From the NCBI GenBank assembly GCA_961205875.1, contig OY540811.1, positions 33,697,340 to 33,761,339 of the forward strand: a stretch of 64,000 bases of DNA, read 5' to 3'. Positions 36,485-48,172 of this stretch are shown piece by piece. Within the stretch, counting starts at the first letter, position 1; each line of letters opens with the position of its first letter. The DNA comes from Sialis fuliginosa (lineage: Eukaryota > Arthropoda > Insecta > Megaloptera > Sialidae). The position numbers and the translations under genes are program-made. The notes below the pieces were generated by a model. It ran no database searches. It saw only the letters and a list, made by a program, of their open reading frames with translations, and had not been told where the DNA came from.

Positions 36485-37962
36485 CCCTTATCCTGTAACA
36501 AAAAAAAATTACACATTCTGTCTTTTGGGTAAATTTTGCCCAACACAATTTTATTTTTTTTATTTACAGTTTTTACAAGTTATTTCAGTAAATGAATGCG
36601 TTTTGCATATAAATAAATTACACGAAGTACATTTTGTAGCATATTTAGTGCTATTAGATAGGTTTGGGCACATGTGACAACGTGCTCTCTTTAAATTTTG
36701 TTTATATTGAGGCTGTATAATGTGTACAACCTCTTTGGCCTTTGAGCTATGTGGCTGGGATGTTCGCTGTTGGATTTCATCATGAACTAGATCTAGCCCC
36801 AATTGCTCTAGATAAAGTCTACGCCGGAAATGTTTTTTCTTATTCCATTCTGGATTTATTAAAGTCCAAATCACGTAGGCATTATAGGCAGAAATGTCAA
36901 GCATATTGCTGAAAAGAGCCATAGGCCATCTATTGGTCTTTCGCTTACAACTATAAGTTCCAACCAATTGGTCCAAAGTATCCACTTGGCCTTGGTCGCA
37001 TTGTAAAATTCAATGATTTCAGGCTTTTTCAGGGGGCTTTCTCCAATTTTGGTGTCGTGGTGTAATGTACTTAGAAGATAGACACAGCGATTTTTTTTTG
37101 GCACATATGCAACTAATGTTGTTTTATTTTGATGTTCAAATAGAAATTCAGAAAAAAAGTGGCGGTTTTCGTTTCATATCCAGTATGTGTTGCGGTAAAA
37201 ATATTTTATTCTTACGGACGGTTCCAACCATAGTCATTTTTCTTTTCAAAAGCTGAACACCAAGATCATACGATGTGAAAAAATTATCGCAAATTACGTT
37301 CCTACCTTTGAGACCAACTGCTAAATCCAATACTACACGCATACCTTGATTTTTTTCAGCTTTGCAATTTCGGTCTTTGCCTGTATATACCTGAAGAGCC
37401 CAGGCATAGTTAGTGGTAGAATCACAGAGGGCCCAAATTTTTATTCCATATTTTGCCGGTTTTGACGGAATATACTGTTTGAATGGGCATCTTCCGCGGA
37501 AAGCTACCAACTGTTCATCAACAGTTACGCATTCATTAGGATTGTATAATGTTTGCATATTTGCAGCCCATTTGTCCCATAAAACTCTAATGGGTGCCAG
37601 CTTGTCCCGCGCACGTCGTTCTTCCCTATCGGATCGGTCGTCAAAACGCAACACACGACTTATATTTTGAAATTTCCGCAATGGCATAGTAGCTTTGAAG
37701 AAACAAAAAGTAACGGTCAATTCTTTTTGTAACGACAATTAAAAAATTGCATTGGGCAAAAAATGCCCAAAATACAGAATTCGTTTCTTTTCCTCTAAAA
37801 CCTTCCCTGAAGGTCCCCAGAACTAATTTTTCTGCATATTGCTTATTTTGGTCAAAAAAGTAATTGTTAAGATGTTTCAGATACATACAATAAGATTTGC
37901 GCGAGTTTTTTAGATGCCAACATGTATTTTGGGCAATAATTGCCCAAAATACAGGATAAGGG
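36485..37962 (-). mobile_element. piggyBac-family element (1478 bp), TTAA-flanked
   Basis: Both ends read CCCTTATCCTGTA in inverted orientation and are flanked by TTAA (36481-36484 and 37963-37966), the diagnostic target duplication. Subterminal palindromes resembling TTGGGCAATAATTGCCCAA lie at 37929-37947, with a weaker version at 36524-36543. It is shorter than a typical autonomous piggyBac (about 2.4 kb) because the N-terminal part of the transposase gene is missing. Confidence 0.95.
36560..37886 (-). pseudogene. piggyBac transposase, frameshifted
   Basis: The largest intact stretch (37148-37700) reads RKFQNISRVLRFDD, then VTVDEQLVAFRGRC (first catalytic Asp), YGIKIWALCDS, and NVICDNFFTSYDLG (second Asp). 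A frameshift near 37150 leads to PKKNRCVYLLSTLHHD. Another near 36985 leads to DTLDQLVGTYSCKRKTNRWP, which carries the third Asp. The C terminus keeps a cysteine-rich zinc-binding tail (CHMCPNLS, CTSCNLFICK, CKNCK). A third frameshift near 37700 separates the remaining N-terminal piece. All three catalytic aspartates can still be read, but at least three frame breaks make the gene dead. Confidence 0.9.
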
Positions 37963-38488
37963 TTAAATAAAAACTAAAATTATTATTTTTTGACCAATTT
38001 ATAAAAGATACAAAAAAAGAATTGGACATAAATTATAAAAAATAACGTTCTCTACAACTTTTATTATAAATATTTTTTTCTGTTATGAACCATTTGAAAT
38101 AAAATAAAATAAAAATTATTATTTCCTTACACATTTTTTTTTAAATATAATTACAACAAAAATTATAGATAATATTATTCTCTATAACTTACATATAACT
38201 AAAACAATTTTTTTACTGCGCCCCGTTTCAACAATAATTCGAAAAATTCAAAAATTGACAAAAATTTAACATCTGTTTCCGGTTTAGTGATGGTTTTCAA
38301 AAATAGGAAGTGCACATCTAAAGTATACAAGAACCTTAAGTTTAAAATTTCATGTTTGTAAGTCTCGCCGTTTTGGTTGTAGAGCGGTCACAGACGTCAT
38401 TGAGATAATGGTCGTACGTGATTCTCATGATCATGTACTTTATTATACAGTACATTTCATGTATCTATGTATAAAAAAGTAAAATTGT

Positions 38489-38885
38489 TCTGTACTAAAA
38501 TTGATTAGCTAACTATTAGTAGTTAGTTATTTTTTATGTGACGTCATATTTAAAAGATTTTTCAAAAAGCATCTTCAAAAATAAATTATCATTTTTCGAA
38601 ATATTAGTGTAATTGTATGAAATTTTAACATTGATATATAAAGGATAAAAAGTACTTACCTACTAACGAATACACAAAAAATACAGGTTACTGATTATAA
38701 AAAAAAATTATCGACATAAAAATGTATTATTTAATAATATTTCATCAATAATACACAAAAACAATTAATATTGACAACTCCATACTGTTGTAACTTTATA
38801 AATGTATAACATCTTAAGGTCTGTATTTTATAAGGTTCACCTATTACAGTTAAAGTGTATCATTAAAAAAAAGCCTAAAATGATA
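38489..38885. other. No gene seen
   Basis: AT-rich spacer between two inverted-repeat elements. Confidence 0.6.
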
Positions 38886-39894
38886 ACACAGGTCTACAAA
38901 AAAAAAAGTTTATGAATATTTGACGAGACCATTATATTATTATGTATTTGGACGTCCTGAATCCGAACCTGAGACCCGTTGACCTTGGTTAGCTCAGTTT
39001 CAAGGTAATTTTAAGGTCAAAATTTTAAAAATCGCTAAATGATTCTGGTAAAAGATGATATATAGGTTTTTCTGGTCGGTGATTCTAAATTTGATGTCCG
39101 TTGACCTCTACGAGGTCAGGTTCAAGGTCAAAGTGGGAAAAATCGCTCGAAAATTCTGACAAAACAGTACATATAGGTTTTTAGGGTCGCTGAATTATAA
39201 TTTGAAGTCCATAGACCCCTATCATGTCAGTTTCAAGGTCATTTTAAGATCAAATTTTAATTTTTTTAAACCGCTAAATGAATCTGGTAAAAGGTGATAT
39301 ATAGGTTTCTCTGGTCGCTGATTCTGAATTTGACGTCTGTTGACCTCTACGAGGTCAGGTTCAGAGTCATTTCAAGGAAAAGTGGGAAAAATCGCTTGAA
39401 ACAGTACATATAGGTTTGGACCTGACCTTGTAGAGGTCAACGGACGTCAAGTTGAGAATCAGCGACCAGAGAAACCTATATATCACCTTTAACCAGATTC
39501 TGGCATTGTAGGGGTCTACGGACTTCAAATTTTAATTCAGCGACCCCAAAAACCTATATGTACTGTTTTGTCAGAATTTTCGAGCGATATTTCCCACTTT
39601 GACCTTCAAATGACCTTTAACCTGATCTCATTGAGGTCAACGGACGTCAAATTCAGAATCAGCGACCAGAGAAACCTATATAAACCTTTTACCAAAATCA
39701 TTTAGCGATTTAAAAAAATAAAAGTTTGACCTTGAAACTGACATTGTAGGGATCTACGGACCTTAAATTTTAATTTAGCGACCTCAAAAATCTATATGTA
39801 CTGTTTTGTTAGAATTTTCGAGCATTTTTTCCTACTTTGAAGAATACAATGATCTCGTCAAATATTCATAAACTTTTTTTTTGTAAACCTGTGT
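38886..39894. repeat. 1.0-kb foldback with reiterated GGTCA-type motifs
   Basis: The arms mirror each other around 39390 (sum 78780), from ACACAGGT to ACCTGTGT. Each arm is made of about three diverged blocks of 140-170 bp with phrases such as GTTGACCTCTACGAGGTCA, TATAGGTTTTT and GGTCGCTGA. TCAAGGTCA occurs exactly at 39122-39130 and 39233-39241, and in reverse at 39727-39735. No protein. Confidence 0.85.
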
Positions 39895-40804
39895 AATTTG
39901 TAGTGTAAATATGAAAGTGGGTCCTATAAAATTTGTTTATTATTATATCTTTCAGGCGATTGAAAACTGTATGAAATAAAAAAATATTAAGTATTAATTT
40001 AAAACCAGTAATTTGTCATAAAGCAAAGAAACCTAAAAAGATATAATTGTTAAGGTTTGAAATGCAAACCGCGTTTCGACGCTGTAATATGATGTTGTCA
40101 TTGTGGATATCATAATATAAGCCACGTAACAACCGTTTCGTACGTATAGTTAATTTCAGAGTTTGAAATTATCAGATAATTATTTGCTAATATCGAACGA
40201 TTCTTTATTTAATATCCGGGCAGCAGCGTTGCGCGAGCTGTATTCAGGTGAGGCCATGCGAATTGCTATCATAGATCGAACACATTCCGATTTTGTCGTG
40301 TCTTCCGAAAGGGTAATTCTCTGCACTACGGAATATGTCGAACGTGTCTGATCTAAGCATAAACCGTCACTGGACTCACATGAATATACATATTTATAGC
40401 AATTTAACAGATAAAACATACGTCACAGCTTTGCAATACACGTTAAGACGTGGCTTACAGGTATGTTATTTTAATACTTAAGATTTAGTTTTCTTATTTG
40501 GGAGAAGTGAACCTTATAATGTACAAATTATGATCTCAAACTATTTATATCTAAAGAAATGACATATATTATTTGTATATAATCATTATTACTTAGAATA
40601 TTTATATTATATCAAAAAATACAATTTAAGAACAAGATATATCAATAACACGATAGGACCATTCAGAATTGTAAAAATTTATTGCTGAAAATGTGGTATT
40701 TTTTGTACATAAAATATTATCTATGTAAAAAAATAATATAATGAATAAAAATATATCAGTAACCATATGTCTTATTTATTTACAAATGATTCTTACTACA
40801 AATG
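39895..40804. other. Intergenic with a G+C-richer 340-bp patch
   Basis: The patch at 40117-40459 is bounded by weakly inverted TAAGCCACGT / ACGTGGCTTA ends. It holds 60- to 80-codon frames on both strands, and CTGTATTCAGGTGAGG looks like a splice donor. It may be a small TIR element or an untranslated or coding exon; I cannot decide. Confidence 0.35.
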
Positions 40805-40806
40805 TA

Positions 40807-42386
40807 GGGGAGATTGGGGCACGGTGGGTCAAGGGGTACAGTGGATCGTTGGTTATTACTACACTAGTATTAGTTCTACCTACAACATTTTTAAAATATA
40901 TACTTATTGTTGGTATCCCTATCTGTCAAACCAGTAACCGGCACGCTGGCAGTTAGAGTGGATGTGTAGCAGAGACATTGTTGTAAAGTAAGTACTGAAC
41001 TTTTTTTTCAATAATGTGTTTATTCTGTATCTTTTCAATATTTTCACGTAAATTCTAATGTAATTTAGCATTATTTGTGTCTTTATTGATTTATTTACGA
41101 GTATGTATGGGTGAATTCATTAGATATTTAATATATTTTTTGTATTTTAATTTTTATGTTACGTATGTACTAATGGGGCACAATTGATCAACGGACGATG
41201 GGGCTCAGTGAATCACGATCCAATGTGCCCCACATATATTATAACTGAGTCTCGTAAAGATATTGCTCACAGTCAACAAACATCTTATGAAGAGCCCAGA
41301 ACAACTACATCCTCTGAGATACAAAATAATTCTTGGCAACCGATTGTAAGCCCTTTAACTTTTAGAGGACTTCCAAAAGCTGGGCCAAGAAAAATGGGTA
41401 AACCAAGGCGTAGAGGTAAATCGATTATTGCAACTGACACACCTGAAAAATTAGAAATAGAAAAACGAAGTTATGAAAAGGCAAGAAAAAAGGTCGCGTC
41501 TAAGAAAATAAAGAAAATTGTATTAGAATCTGAAGAAGAAAACGATGATATCTTTAGTGTTTATTCAGATGATGATTTATCCGTTGATGATGTGACTGAT
41601 GAAAATATCATTACTCCAAAATCTCTGGCAGCATTGAACAATATCCCTGAGGAAGGTCAATTTGTGTTGGTTGAATTTAATGCCAAAAATCGGAAAATTT
41701 ATTACATCGCAAAGACATTGAGTATCAAAGAACAAGAAGTGAGTGTCAGTTTTCTAAGAAAATATTTCAAAATGCACAAAATATTCCGCATGCCGGATAT
41801 ACCGGAATTATCTACAATTCTATTAAGTGATATAAAGTTAATTTTGCCTCCACCGAAGGTATCAGGGAGTACAAAACGTCAACAATCACTTTATACCTTC
41901 AACATTTCATTTAAAGATTTTGATTTACGTTGATCCTTTTTTATATTTTTTATTTATATTATGTTTATAGAAAAGATATTTTGTTTCAAGTAACTAATTG
42001 AAGTGCCATACAGTGGCTGTGATTAATATTTAATTAATAATGAAATATACTGTTAACTACATATAATTATTAATAAAACTTTTTTTTATTAAAACGAATT
42101 TATCTTTATTTAAAATCCCAAAAGTAACTGTAGCCCATAATGATTCACTGTGACCCTTGATGTGAACCAATGTGACCCATATGGGGGGTACAATGGATCA
42201 ATCAACATAGTTTAAAAAAAATATTTTTAGTAAGAAATGGTCTATTGATATTTATTTTTAAGCTTCAAAATATATTACTTTAAACAATAAACTAATGAAA
42301 AATAATAAAGATTTTTATAAATGCTACACAACTCTGCAGATATATTCACTGGAAAAAAAAATGACCCACTGTACCCCAATCTCCCC
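40807..42386 (+). mobile_element. pogo-like Tc1/mariner-superfamily element (1580 bp)
   Basis: Inverted ends GGGGAGATTGGGGCACGGTG and its mirror at 42361-42386, flanked by TA (40805-40806, 42387-42388). The end motif (GGGGCACxxTG, GGGTCACAxTG) is reiterated inside at 40835-40852, 41172-41235 and 42125-42205 in both orientations. The element carries one coding segment, which is the C-terminal part of a transposase; the catalytic part is missing. Confidence 0.85.
41184..41933 (+). CDS. C-terminal fragment of a pogo/Tigger-type transposase
   Basis: A 249-codon open frame ending in TGA. Its opening TTG lies in the reiterated end motif; the first ATG is codon 14, and an exon acceptor near 41218 is also possible. 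From about residue 70 it is basic (RKMGKPRRRGKS, then TDTPEKLEIEKR), followed by an acidic serine-rich linker (residues about 110-140). A C-terminal module EEGQFVLVEFNAKNRKIYYI..VSFLRKY ends near LILPPP. This basic-TDTPEK-acidic-linker order and a terminal FVLVEF..YYIAK module are what I know from the C-termini of insect pogo-like DDE transposases. The DDE catalytic domain is absent. The frame is free of stops, so the copy is either young or selected. Confidence 0.65.
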   Translation: MINGRWGSVNHDPMCPTYIITESRKDIAHSQQTSYEEPRTTTSSEIQNNSWQPIVSPLTFRGLPKAGPRKMGKPRRRGKSIIATDTPEKLEIEKRSYEKARKKVASKKIKKIVLESEEENDDIFSVYSDDDLSVDDVTDENIITPKSLAALNNIPEEGQFVLVEFNAKNRKIYYIAKTLSIKEQEVSVSFLRKYFKMHKIFRMPDIPELSTILLSDIKLILPPPKVSGSTKRQQSLYTFNISFKDFDLR

Positions 42387-42433
42387 TATTTTACATTTGT
42401 GATATTTAAGAAAAGATGGCCGCCATAAAGTCT

Positions 42434-43470
42434 ATAGCCGGGTAAGCATGCAAAACATGCCTTTGCATAGATTTGGCTGATTTTTTTTTGGAAGTCACAA
42501 TCTATTTAACTTTCAACCTGACCAAATATTAGCTTTTGAAAACTTATAGTTTTCGAAAAAAATTCGATTTAAAAAAAAAAAAATTTTTTTGATAATTTAT
42601 CAGTCGAATTTAACGGTGCTTGTATATTATAAAGGTACTTGTGTCTCATAAGAGGTAATTTTATTATGATCCTCCGTGCATAGAAAAACCAGAAATAAAA
42701 AAAACACTATATTGTACTCGGAGGGCAATAACCATTTTTTATTATTATATATTATACCTTGTATGTACCCAAACAACATATCAAAATCCCAAACTGATTC
42801 AAAGGGTATAACATACTTAAATTCACATGCAGTCGTATCGGCGTTGCTAAATAGGACTGTACTAGCCCGGAAACATACCGAAAATTTGACAGGGTCTGAC
42901 AAAAACAAAATATAGAGGCCGTAGCCGGAGATATATGAGAACTGCGCCATTGAATCAATTTAACAATTTTTTTCTCATAGGTTGCTTTTTAAGTAAAATA
43001 AAATCGCTTCGAAATGTTTATAACCATCTTTAGTAGTAACAAATATTTCCGCTGTGAATTATTGCATTATACTTCTTGCATATACAGGATTTTTTTTTAA
43101 TAAAAATGATTACAGCAAACATGAACATATTGAAGCACAGACTACTTAAAAAGCAGCTTATGAGAATTTTTTTTATAAATTGATTCAATGGCGCAGTTCC
43201 CATATATTTCCGGTTACGGCCTCTATATTTTGTTTTTATCAGGCCATGGGCCCTGTCAAATTTCCGGTATGCCTCTGGGCTAGTCCAGCTTTATTTAGCA
43301 ACAAATTAGAGATGTTTTAGAAGTATTAAGACACTTGCACTCGTTCGCGCCACGCCGATACGACCGCATGCGAATTTATACGATATACCCTTTGAATCAG
43401 TTTGGGATTTTGATATGTTGTTTGGGTACATACAAGGTATAATACATACATATATGTTATATAAAAAATG
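42434..43470. repeat. Foldback element related to 23325-23812
   Basis: Left arm 42434-42990, right arm 43130-43470 (sum about 86140), with a loop around 43070. The right arm lacks the outermost 280 bp. Mirrored phrases are TGGCGCAGTTC, GGCCTCTATATTTTGTTTTT and TTGTATGTACCC. Short frames appear in both arms but are mirror artefacts. Confidence 0.8.
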
Positions 43471-44039
43471 GTGTTTGCCCCCCGATAGTTCAGGCTGGCT
43501 AGGCTGAAAAGTACTTAAAATAGGAATTTTTGCGTAGTTTTAATACTCACAGGATTTGTTACAAATGTGGTGTAGAATAATACCCTAAGTTTGCTCCGAT
43601 TTTGGTTGTCTGCGACAGGTTCAATTGCAAAATTCTTAAGATTATCTGAATTTGACTAAATAGCGGCCTTAATAAGTATTATATAAAAAAAAAGTTTCAA
43701 ATAAAAGCTATTCGCTATAAAATTCTCTACTACCTCCATTTTGAAAAAAAATAAAAACATTCATTTGTTTATCCGCTACGCTGATTAAAATGGCTGAAAA
43801 CACACTTTTTTAAGCTGCAATAACTAATAAAGTTTAACGTTTTTTAAGTTGATACCCCTGGAAAAAAACATTCTGTAGTACAGAACACTCACTGAAAATT
43901 AGAACCTGATATTATCTTCAATTGTTTTTGTTTTATTAAATTTTTAACAATGGAATAATGTTTGTCCTTGATTAACAATAAAAGTTTTTGTAAAACCTTT
44001 ATTTTTGTAAAACTGTTTGTATGTGTTCTCAAAGACTTA
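43471..44039. other. No gene seen
   Basis: AT-rich spacer. Confidence 0.6.
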
Positions 44040-44545
44040 TATAATCGATTCCCACCATAAAAAAGTAAAATTTTTCAATTCTTTGGCAAATGGTAACACT
44101 AAAATCTTATTGTTGAGTTTTTTTAAATTTTAAACCAATTCAATTGTTCTATGGAACCAGAAATATTAAAATAATATAATATAAATCGGTTTATTGTTAG
44201 TAGTTTTCGAGATAAACGGTAAAAGATACAAAAATAAACTTTCTTTTTATGTATGTAGGAAGAGTTAATTAATTATTGTATAAACAATCAATTTTCATAA
44301 AATTGTGGAGTGTGTAATATACATTAAATAACTCAAAAACTACTAAACTGAATTTAATGCGGTTTTCACCAATAGATAAATAATTATTCAGAGCAGGTTC
44401 TTGGCTATTATTTTTTCAATATTTCTGGTTCTATGAAACAATTGAATTGGTTTAAATAAAAAAAAAACTCAACAATAAGATTTGAATGCTACTATTTGCC
44501 AAAGAATTTAAAAAATGTGGTTACAAATACATAGCTATAAGGTTA
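44040..44545. repeat. 0.5-kb foldback element
   Basis: Arms mirror around 44292 (sum 88585). Shared phrases: CTTATTGTTGAG, AACCAATTCAATTG and AATATTTCTGGTTCTATG. Non-coding. Confidence 0.8.
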
Positions 44546-45096
44546 TAAAGATGTACATACAAAAAATTTTCGTTATTTAATTCTACATAATATCGTTAAA
44601 AAATATACAATAGGTGTTCCATTTGAAAAAGTTGAGAAAAATAACTTCGAAGTTCTCAAAATTTGAAAATTAATTTTGAACATTATGTACATGGTGGCTC
44701 TACGATATTTAAACAAGAGCACCCTACAACCTCCTACAATAAGGTCCTTACTTACAATTAGTGTCGTCTTCAAAGCTGTGACCGCGGAAGTGGTGAATTG
44801 TAATGTAAAAATCAATTTTTTTGAAAAAAATATCATTGTTTCTAAACTGGACATTATATGACGCTAATATTTTAGATATGAATAAACATCCCAAGAGAAG
44901 TGCTAAATATGCAAAAATATTCAAAGCATTCTATTTAAAAAAAATTACCTAAAGCGTGCCACACATTTTTGTAAATATTTGAAAATAATTTCTATGTATA
45001 TGCACATTTACCCACAGTTTACATCTGCATTAGAAAGATTTTTTTATCTGTTACGGTGAACGAGTTATTGAACTTCCACACACTATTGCCCCAACC
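44546..45096. other. No gene seen
   Basis: Frames of 61 and 93 codons overlap on opposite strands at 44573-44861; neither resembles a protein family. Confidence 0.55.
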
Positions 45097-47118
45097 TATA
45101 TACAGGGTGTCTAAATAACAGGGGACAGTATGGGGATCTCGGAAACTATAAGAGATAGAGATTCGGTTAAATGAGAGAAAAGTTACCTTTAAAAGGGGAC
45201 AGTTCAATGGTGTATTTACATTTCACAAAAATTTCATAGCCTACTAGATATTAGCCAAAAACCATTTTAGTCCGAATTTTTCTATCGTGAATATTTCTTA
45301 AGCAACTTGAAATTTAAAAAAATGTTTCGAATAAATGCTGTAAGGTTTAGTATTGTCTATTTATAAATATTTTTTTAATTTTCAGAAATCTCGTAGTTTT
45401 TGAGATATGAGACTAACTTATGTTTTCTTAAATAGGAGCAATATGAAATTTTGTAATTTTTGAACAGAAGATTTTATTCCCTTTTCAATGATATGCAACT
45501 TGATGCACTTACTTTTCAAAATATCTCAAAAAATGATCAAAAAGTATTTTTTATTTATTTAATACATTGTATGATCCAAAGATGGCTATGACAATCAACA
45601 ATAAGATTTAAAAACAACTGAAAATTTACTTTAAGCTAACGTAGCATGTATTAATAAAACAACTGAAAATTTACTTTAAGCTAACGTAGCTAGTATTTAA
45701 ATTAATAAAAATAAATACTTATTTTATTTATTTAATACACAATACAAGTCAAAGATGGCTATAGCTATCAGTGGCGTAGCAAGCATAATTGGCGCCCCCA
45801 AAAATATGAAAATAAAAAAATAATCTTATTTATTAAATACATTTAACATTACCACGACTTAAAACAAAAAAAAAGGTCTTCAGTTAAATATTCTCGTCTC
45901 TAGCTCTTTATAAAATTGGGTTTGTGGTTTGTGCTATGCAGTTTAAAAGGTTAAGGGCCCTTTGGCACCCTTCTGTAAGTGGCGCCTGAGTCATGATAGA
46001 CCCCCTTGCCCCCCCCCCCCCCCTCGCTACACCACTGATAGCTATCAACAACAATATTTAAAAAAAACAATTGATTTACTTATAAGCCTTTTTATTTATA
46101 AAAAAAAAACATATTTTAATTTATTTAATACACAATACCAGTCGAAGATGGCTATGGCTCACTATGGCTGTCAACAGCTGATTTATTGTTATTATAGACC
46201 TAATTCAGTTGAATTTTTTCATATGGGGTTGTGTTAAAGATCAACTTTTTTTAAATTTATAAAATTTGATAAAATTGATGAAGCATTAAAAAAATAGCCA
46301 TGTACTGCTATTAAATGTCCAAACTGAAATACCTATAATAAACAAAGCATAATACTGTGAAAGATGTCATGGAAGGTAGTTTGTACAGTTTTGGTAAACA
46401 TTTTAAATTTCAAAAGTTGTTGTTTAATTTTTTTTATAATTTTTCTTATGAATACAATTAATTACTAATCACGTTTTTTATAAGTTAATTTAATATCTTA
46501 TTGTTGACAGCCATAACCATTTTTGACTGGTATCGTGTATTAAATAAATAAAATATTTATTTATTTTTTATTAATACAATAGTTAATTCATGCTACGTTA
46601 GCTGAAAGTAAATTTTCAGTTGTTTTTAAATCTTATTGTTGATTGTCATAGCCATCTTTGGATCATACAATGTATTAAATAAATAAAAAATACTTTTTGA
46701 TCATTTTTTGAGATATTTTGAAAAGTAAGTGCATCAAGTTGCATATCATTGAAAAGGGAATAAAATCTTCTGTTCAAAAATTACAAAATTTCATATTGCT
46801 CCTATTTAAGAAAACATAAGTTAGTCTCATATCTCAAAAACTACGAGATTTCTGAAAATTAAAAAAATATTTCTAAATAGACAATACTAAACCTTACAGC
46901 ATTTATTCGAAACATTTTTTAAAATTTCAAGTTGCTTAAAAAATATTCACGATAGAAAAATTCGGACTAAAATGGTTTTTGGCTAATATCTAGTAGGCTA
47001 TGAAATTTTTGTGAAATGTAAATACACCATTGAACTGTCCCCTTTTAAAGGTAACTTTTCTCTCATTTAACCGAATCTCTATCATACTGTCCCCTGTTAT
47101 TTAGACACCCTGTATATA
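45097..47118. repeat. 2.0-kb foldback element with a nested hAT MITE
   Basis: Left arm 45097-45700, right arm 46520-47118, constant sum 92215. The outer ends read ATATACAGGGTGTCTAAATA. The loop contains several tandem copies, in both orientations, of a phrase like TTTATTTAATACA..CAAAGATGGCTAT. A hAT-type insertion sits in one of those copies (45769-46037). The right arm lacks a short piece (GGGGATCTCGGAAACTATAAG) found in the left one. Not coding. Confidence 0.9.
45769..46037. mobile_element. hAT-type MITE of a second family (269 bp)
   Basis: Ends CAGTGGCGTAGC and GCTACACCACTG are inverted with one mismatch. The 8-bp duplication ATAGCTAT is perfect (45761-45768 and 46038-46045). The interior has a poly-C run at 46007-46023. 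It lies in the loop of the 2-kb foldback. Confidence 0.92.
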
Positions 47119-48170
47119 CATATATAATTTTTAAATAAAATAAAAATTATTTAAAAACACATGCAAATAACCCCCAACGTACGAACATATTGTGTAGTTT
47201 ACAAAACGACAGTGGAGGGACTAGCAGGGATCTAGTCTGAAGGTCCAGAGCTAAGAGAGCCCAACGTGGTAAGTCAACAAGCTTTTTTTTGTTCATCGTC
47301 AAAAAAAATTCTTCATAGTGGAAAGGGGCCCGCCGAAAATTCTAGTATGGAGGCATGCGATAGGATGAAAAAAAATAAACCAAAAAGGAGATGCATAAAC
47401 TTAAAAATAATCCATGAAATAAATAGATGTTCCCATAAGTAATATACATAATTTAATTATATTTTAAATAAAATATTAAATACTTATAATGAAAATACAA
47501 ATTTTATATTTACAGAATTTACAGACTATATAATAATTGATGAATCATTAGTTGATTTCAGGAATAAATTGCCTGAAAAAAATTTATTTACATAGATCAT
47601 ATTAAAGCTAATTTTTTCAAAATTTAGATCTATGTTGATTATGATTTCTATTTTGTAGATCTATAGTAATTTTAAAAAATTGGATCTAATTTAATCTACA
47701 TAATCGAATTTTTTTTCCAGGTGAAATATCGTTATAATTTATTTTAAGGGGATACTAATACAATGTTTATAATTATTATCATTGAACACTATATATATTT
47801 CAATTTTCATAAGTAATATTTAATATGAAGTAATTTTTTAGAGCCCTTCAAACCTATTGAAAATTGACATTAACCATGTACTAATTTTTCATAAATTAAA
47901 TTTTAGAGGTTTTTTTTTTCAATCTAGGAACTACCTAAACAAATTTAAACTACATTTTTTCCATCTTTAACATTTATAAATAGAAAAATTAATCTAGTTG
48001 CCACAATGACTCATGTTATTCATTTAAAATAATCTAATAAATAAAAAATGCTTGCGATAAATAAAAAAGAATATCAATTATATAAAAATATATTTCATCA
48101 TTTGAAAAAAAATCAGTAAACTACAAATAAATGTTATCAGAACATACAATTTAAAATATATGTATGTAGG
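47119..48170. other. Intergenic, no gene seen
   Basis: AT-rich, with a weak 150-bp hairpin at 47570-47722. Confidence 0.6.
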
Positions 48171-48172
48171 TA

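Larger units (their letters stand above)
31825..38488. mobile_element. 6.7-kb element with about 0.7-kb terminal inverted repeats
   Basis: The left arm (31825-32558) is mirrored by the right arm (37963-38488 plus a short inner piece before 36484). Matching phrases include ATGTACTGTATAATAAAGTA, GACCATTATCTCAATGACGT and AAGGTTCTTGTATACTTTAG. The right arm is cut by a piggyBac at its TTAA. Without that insertion the element would be about 5.2 kb. The left arm carries a GT-rich run (GTCTGTCTGTCTGTGTGTG) that the right arm lacks. No transposase of its own was identified. Confidence 0.75.

Noticed and set aside
37413-37670. 85-codon plus-strand frame
   Set aside because: Antisense shadow of the piggyBac transposase.
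40163-40419. Overlapping 62- and 79-codon frames
   Set aside because: They are on opposite strands of one G+C-richer patch; neither resembles a known protein and no splice partners could be placed.
42627-42958. 107- and 68-codon minus frames
   Set aside because: Both lie in the arm of a foldback repeat with a homologous, frame-broken copy at 23325-23812.
44573-44861. 93-codon minus and 61-codon plus frames
   Set aside because: Overlapping AT-rich frames without family features or splice sites.
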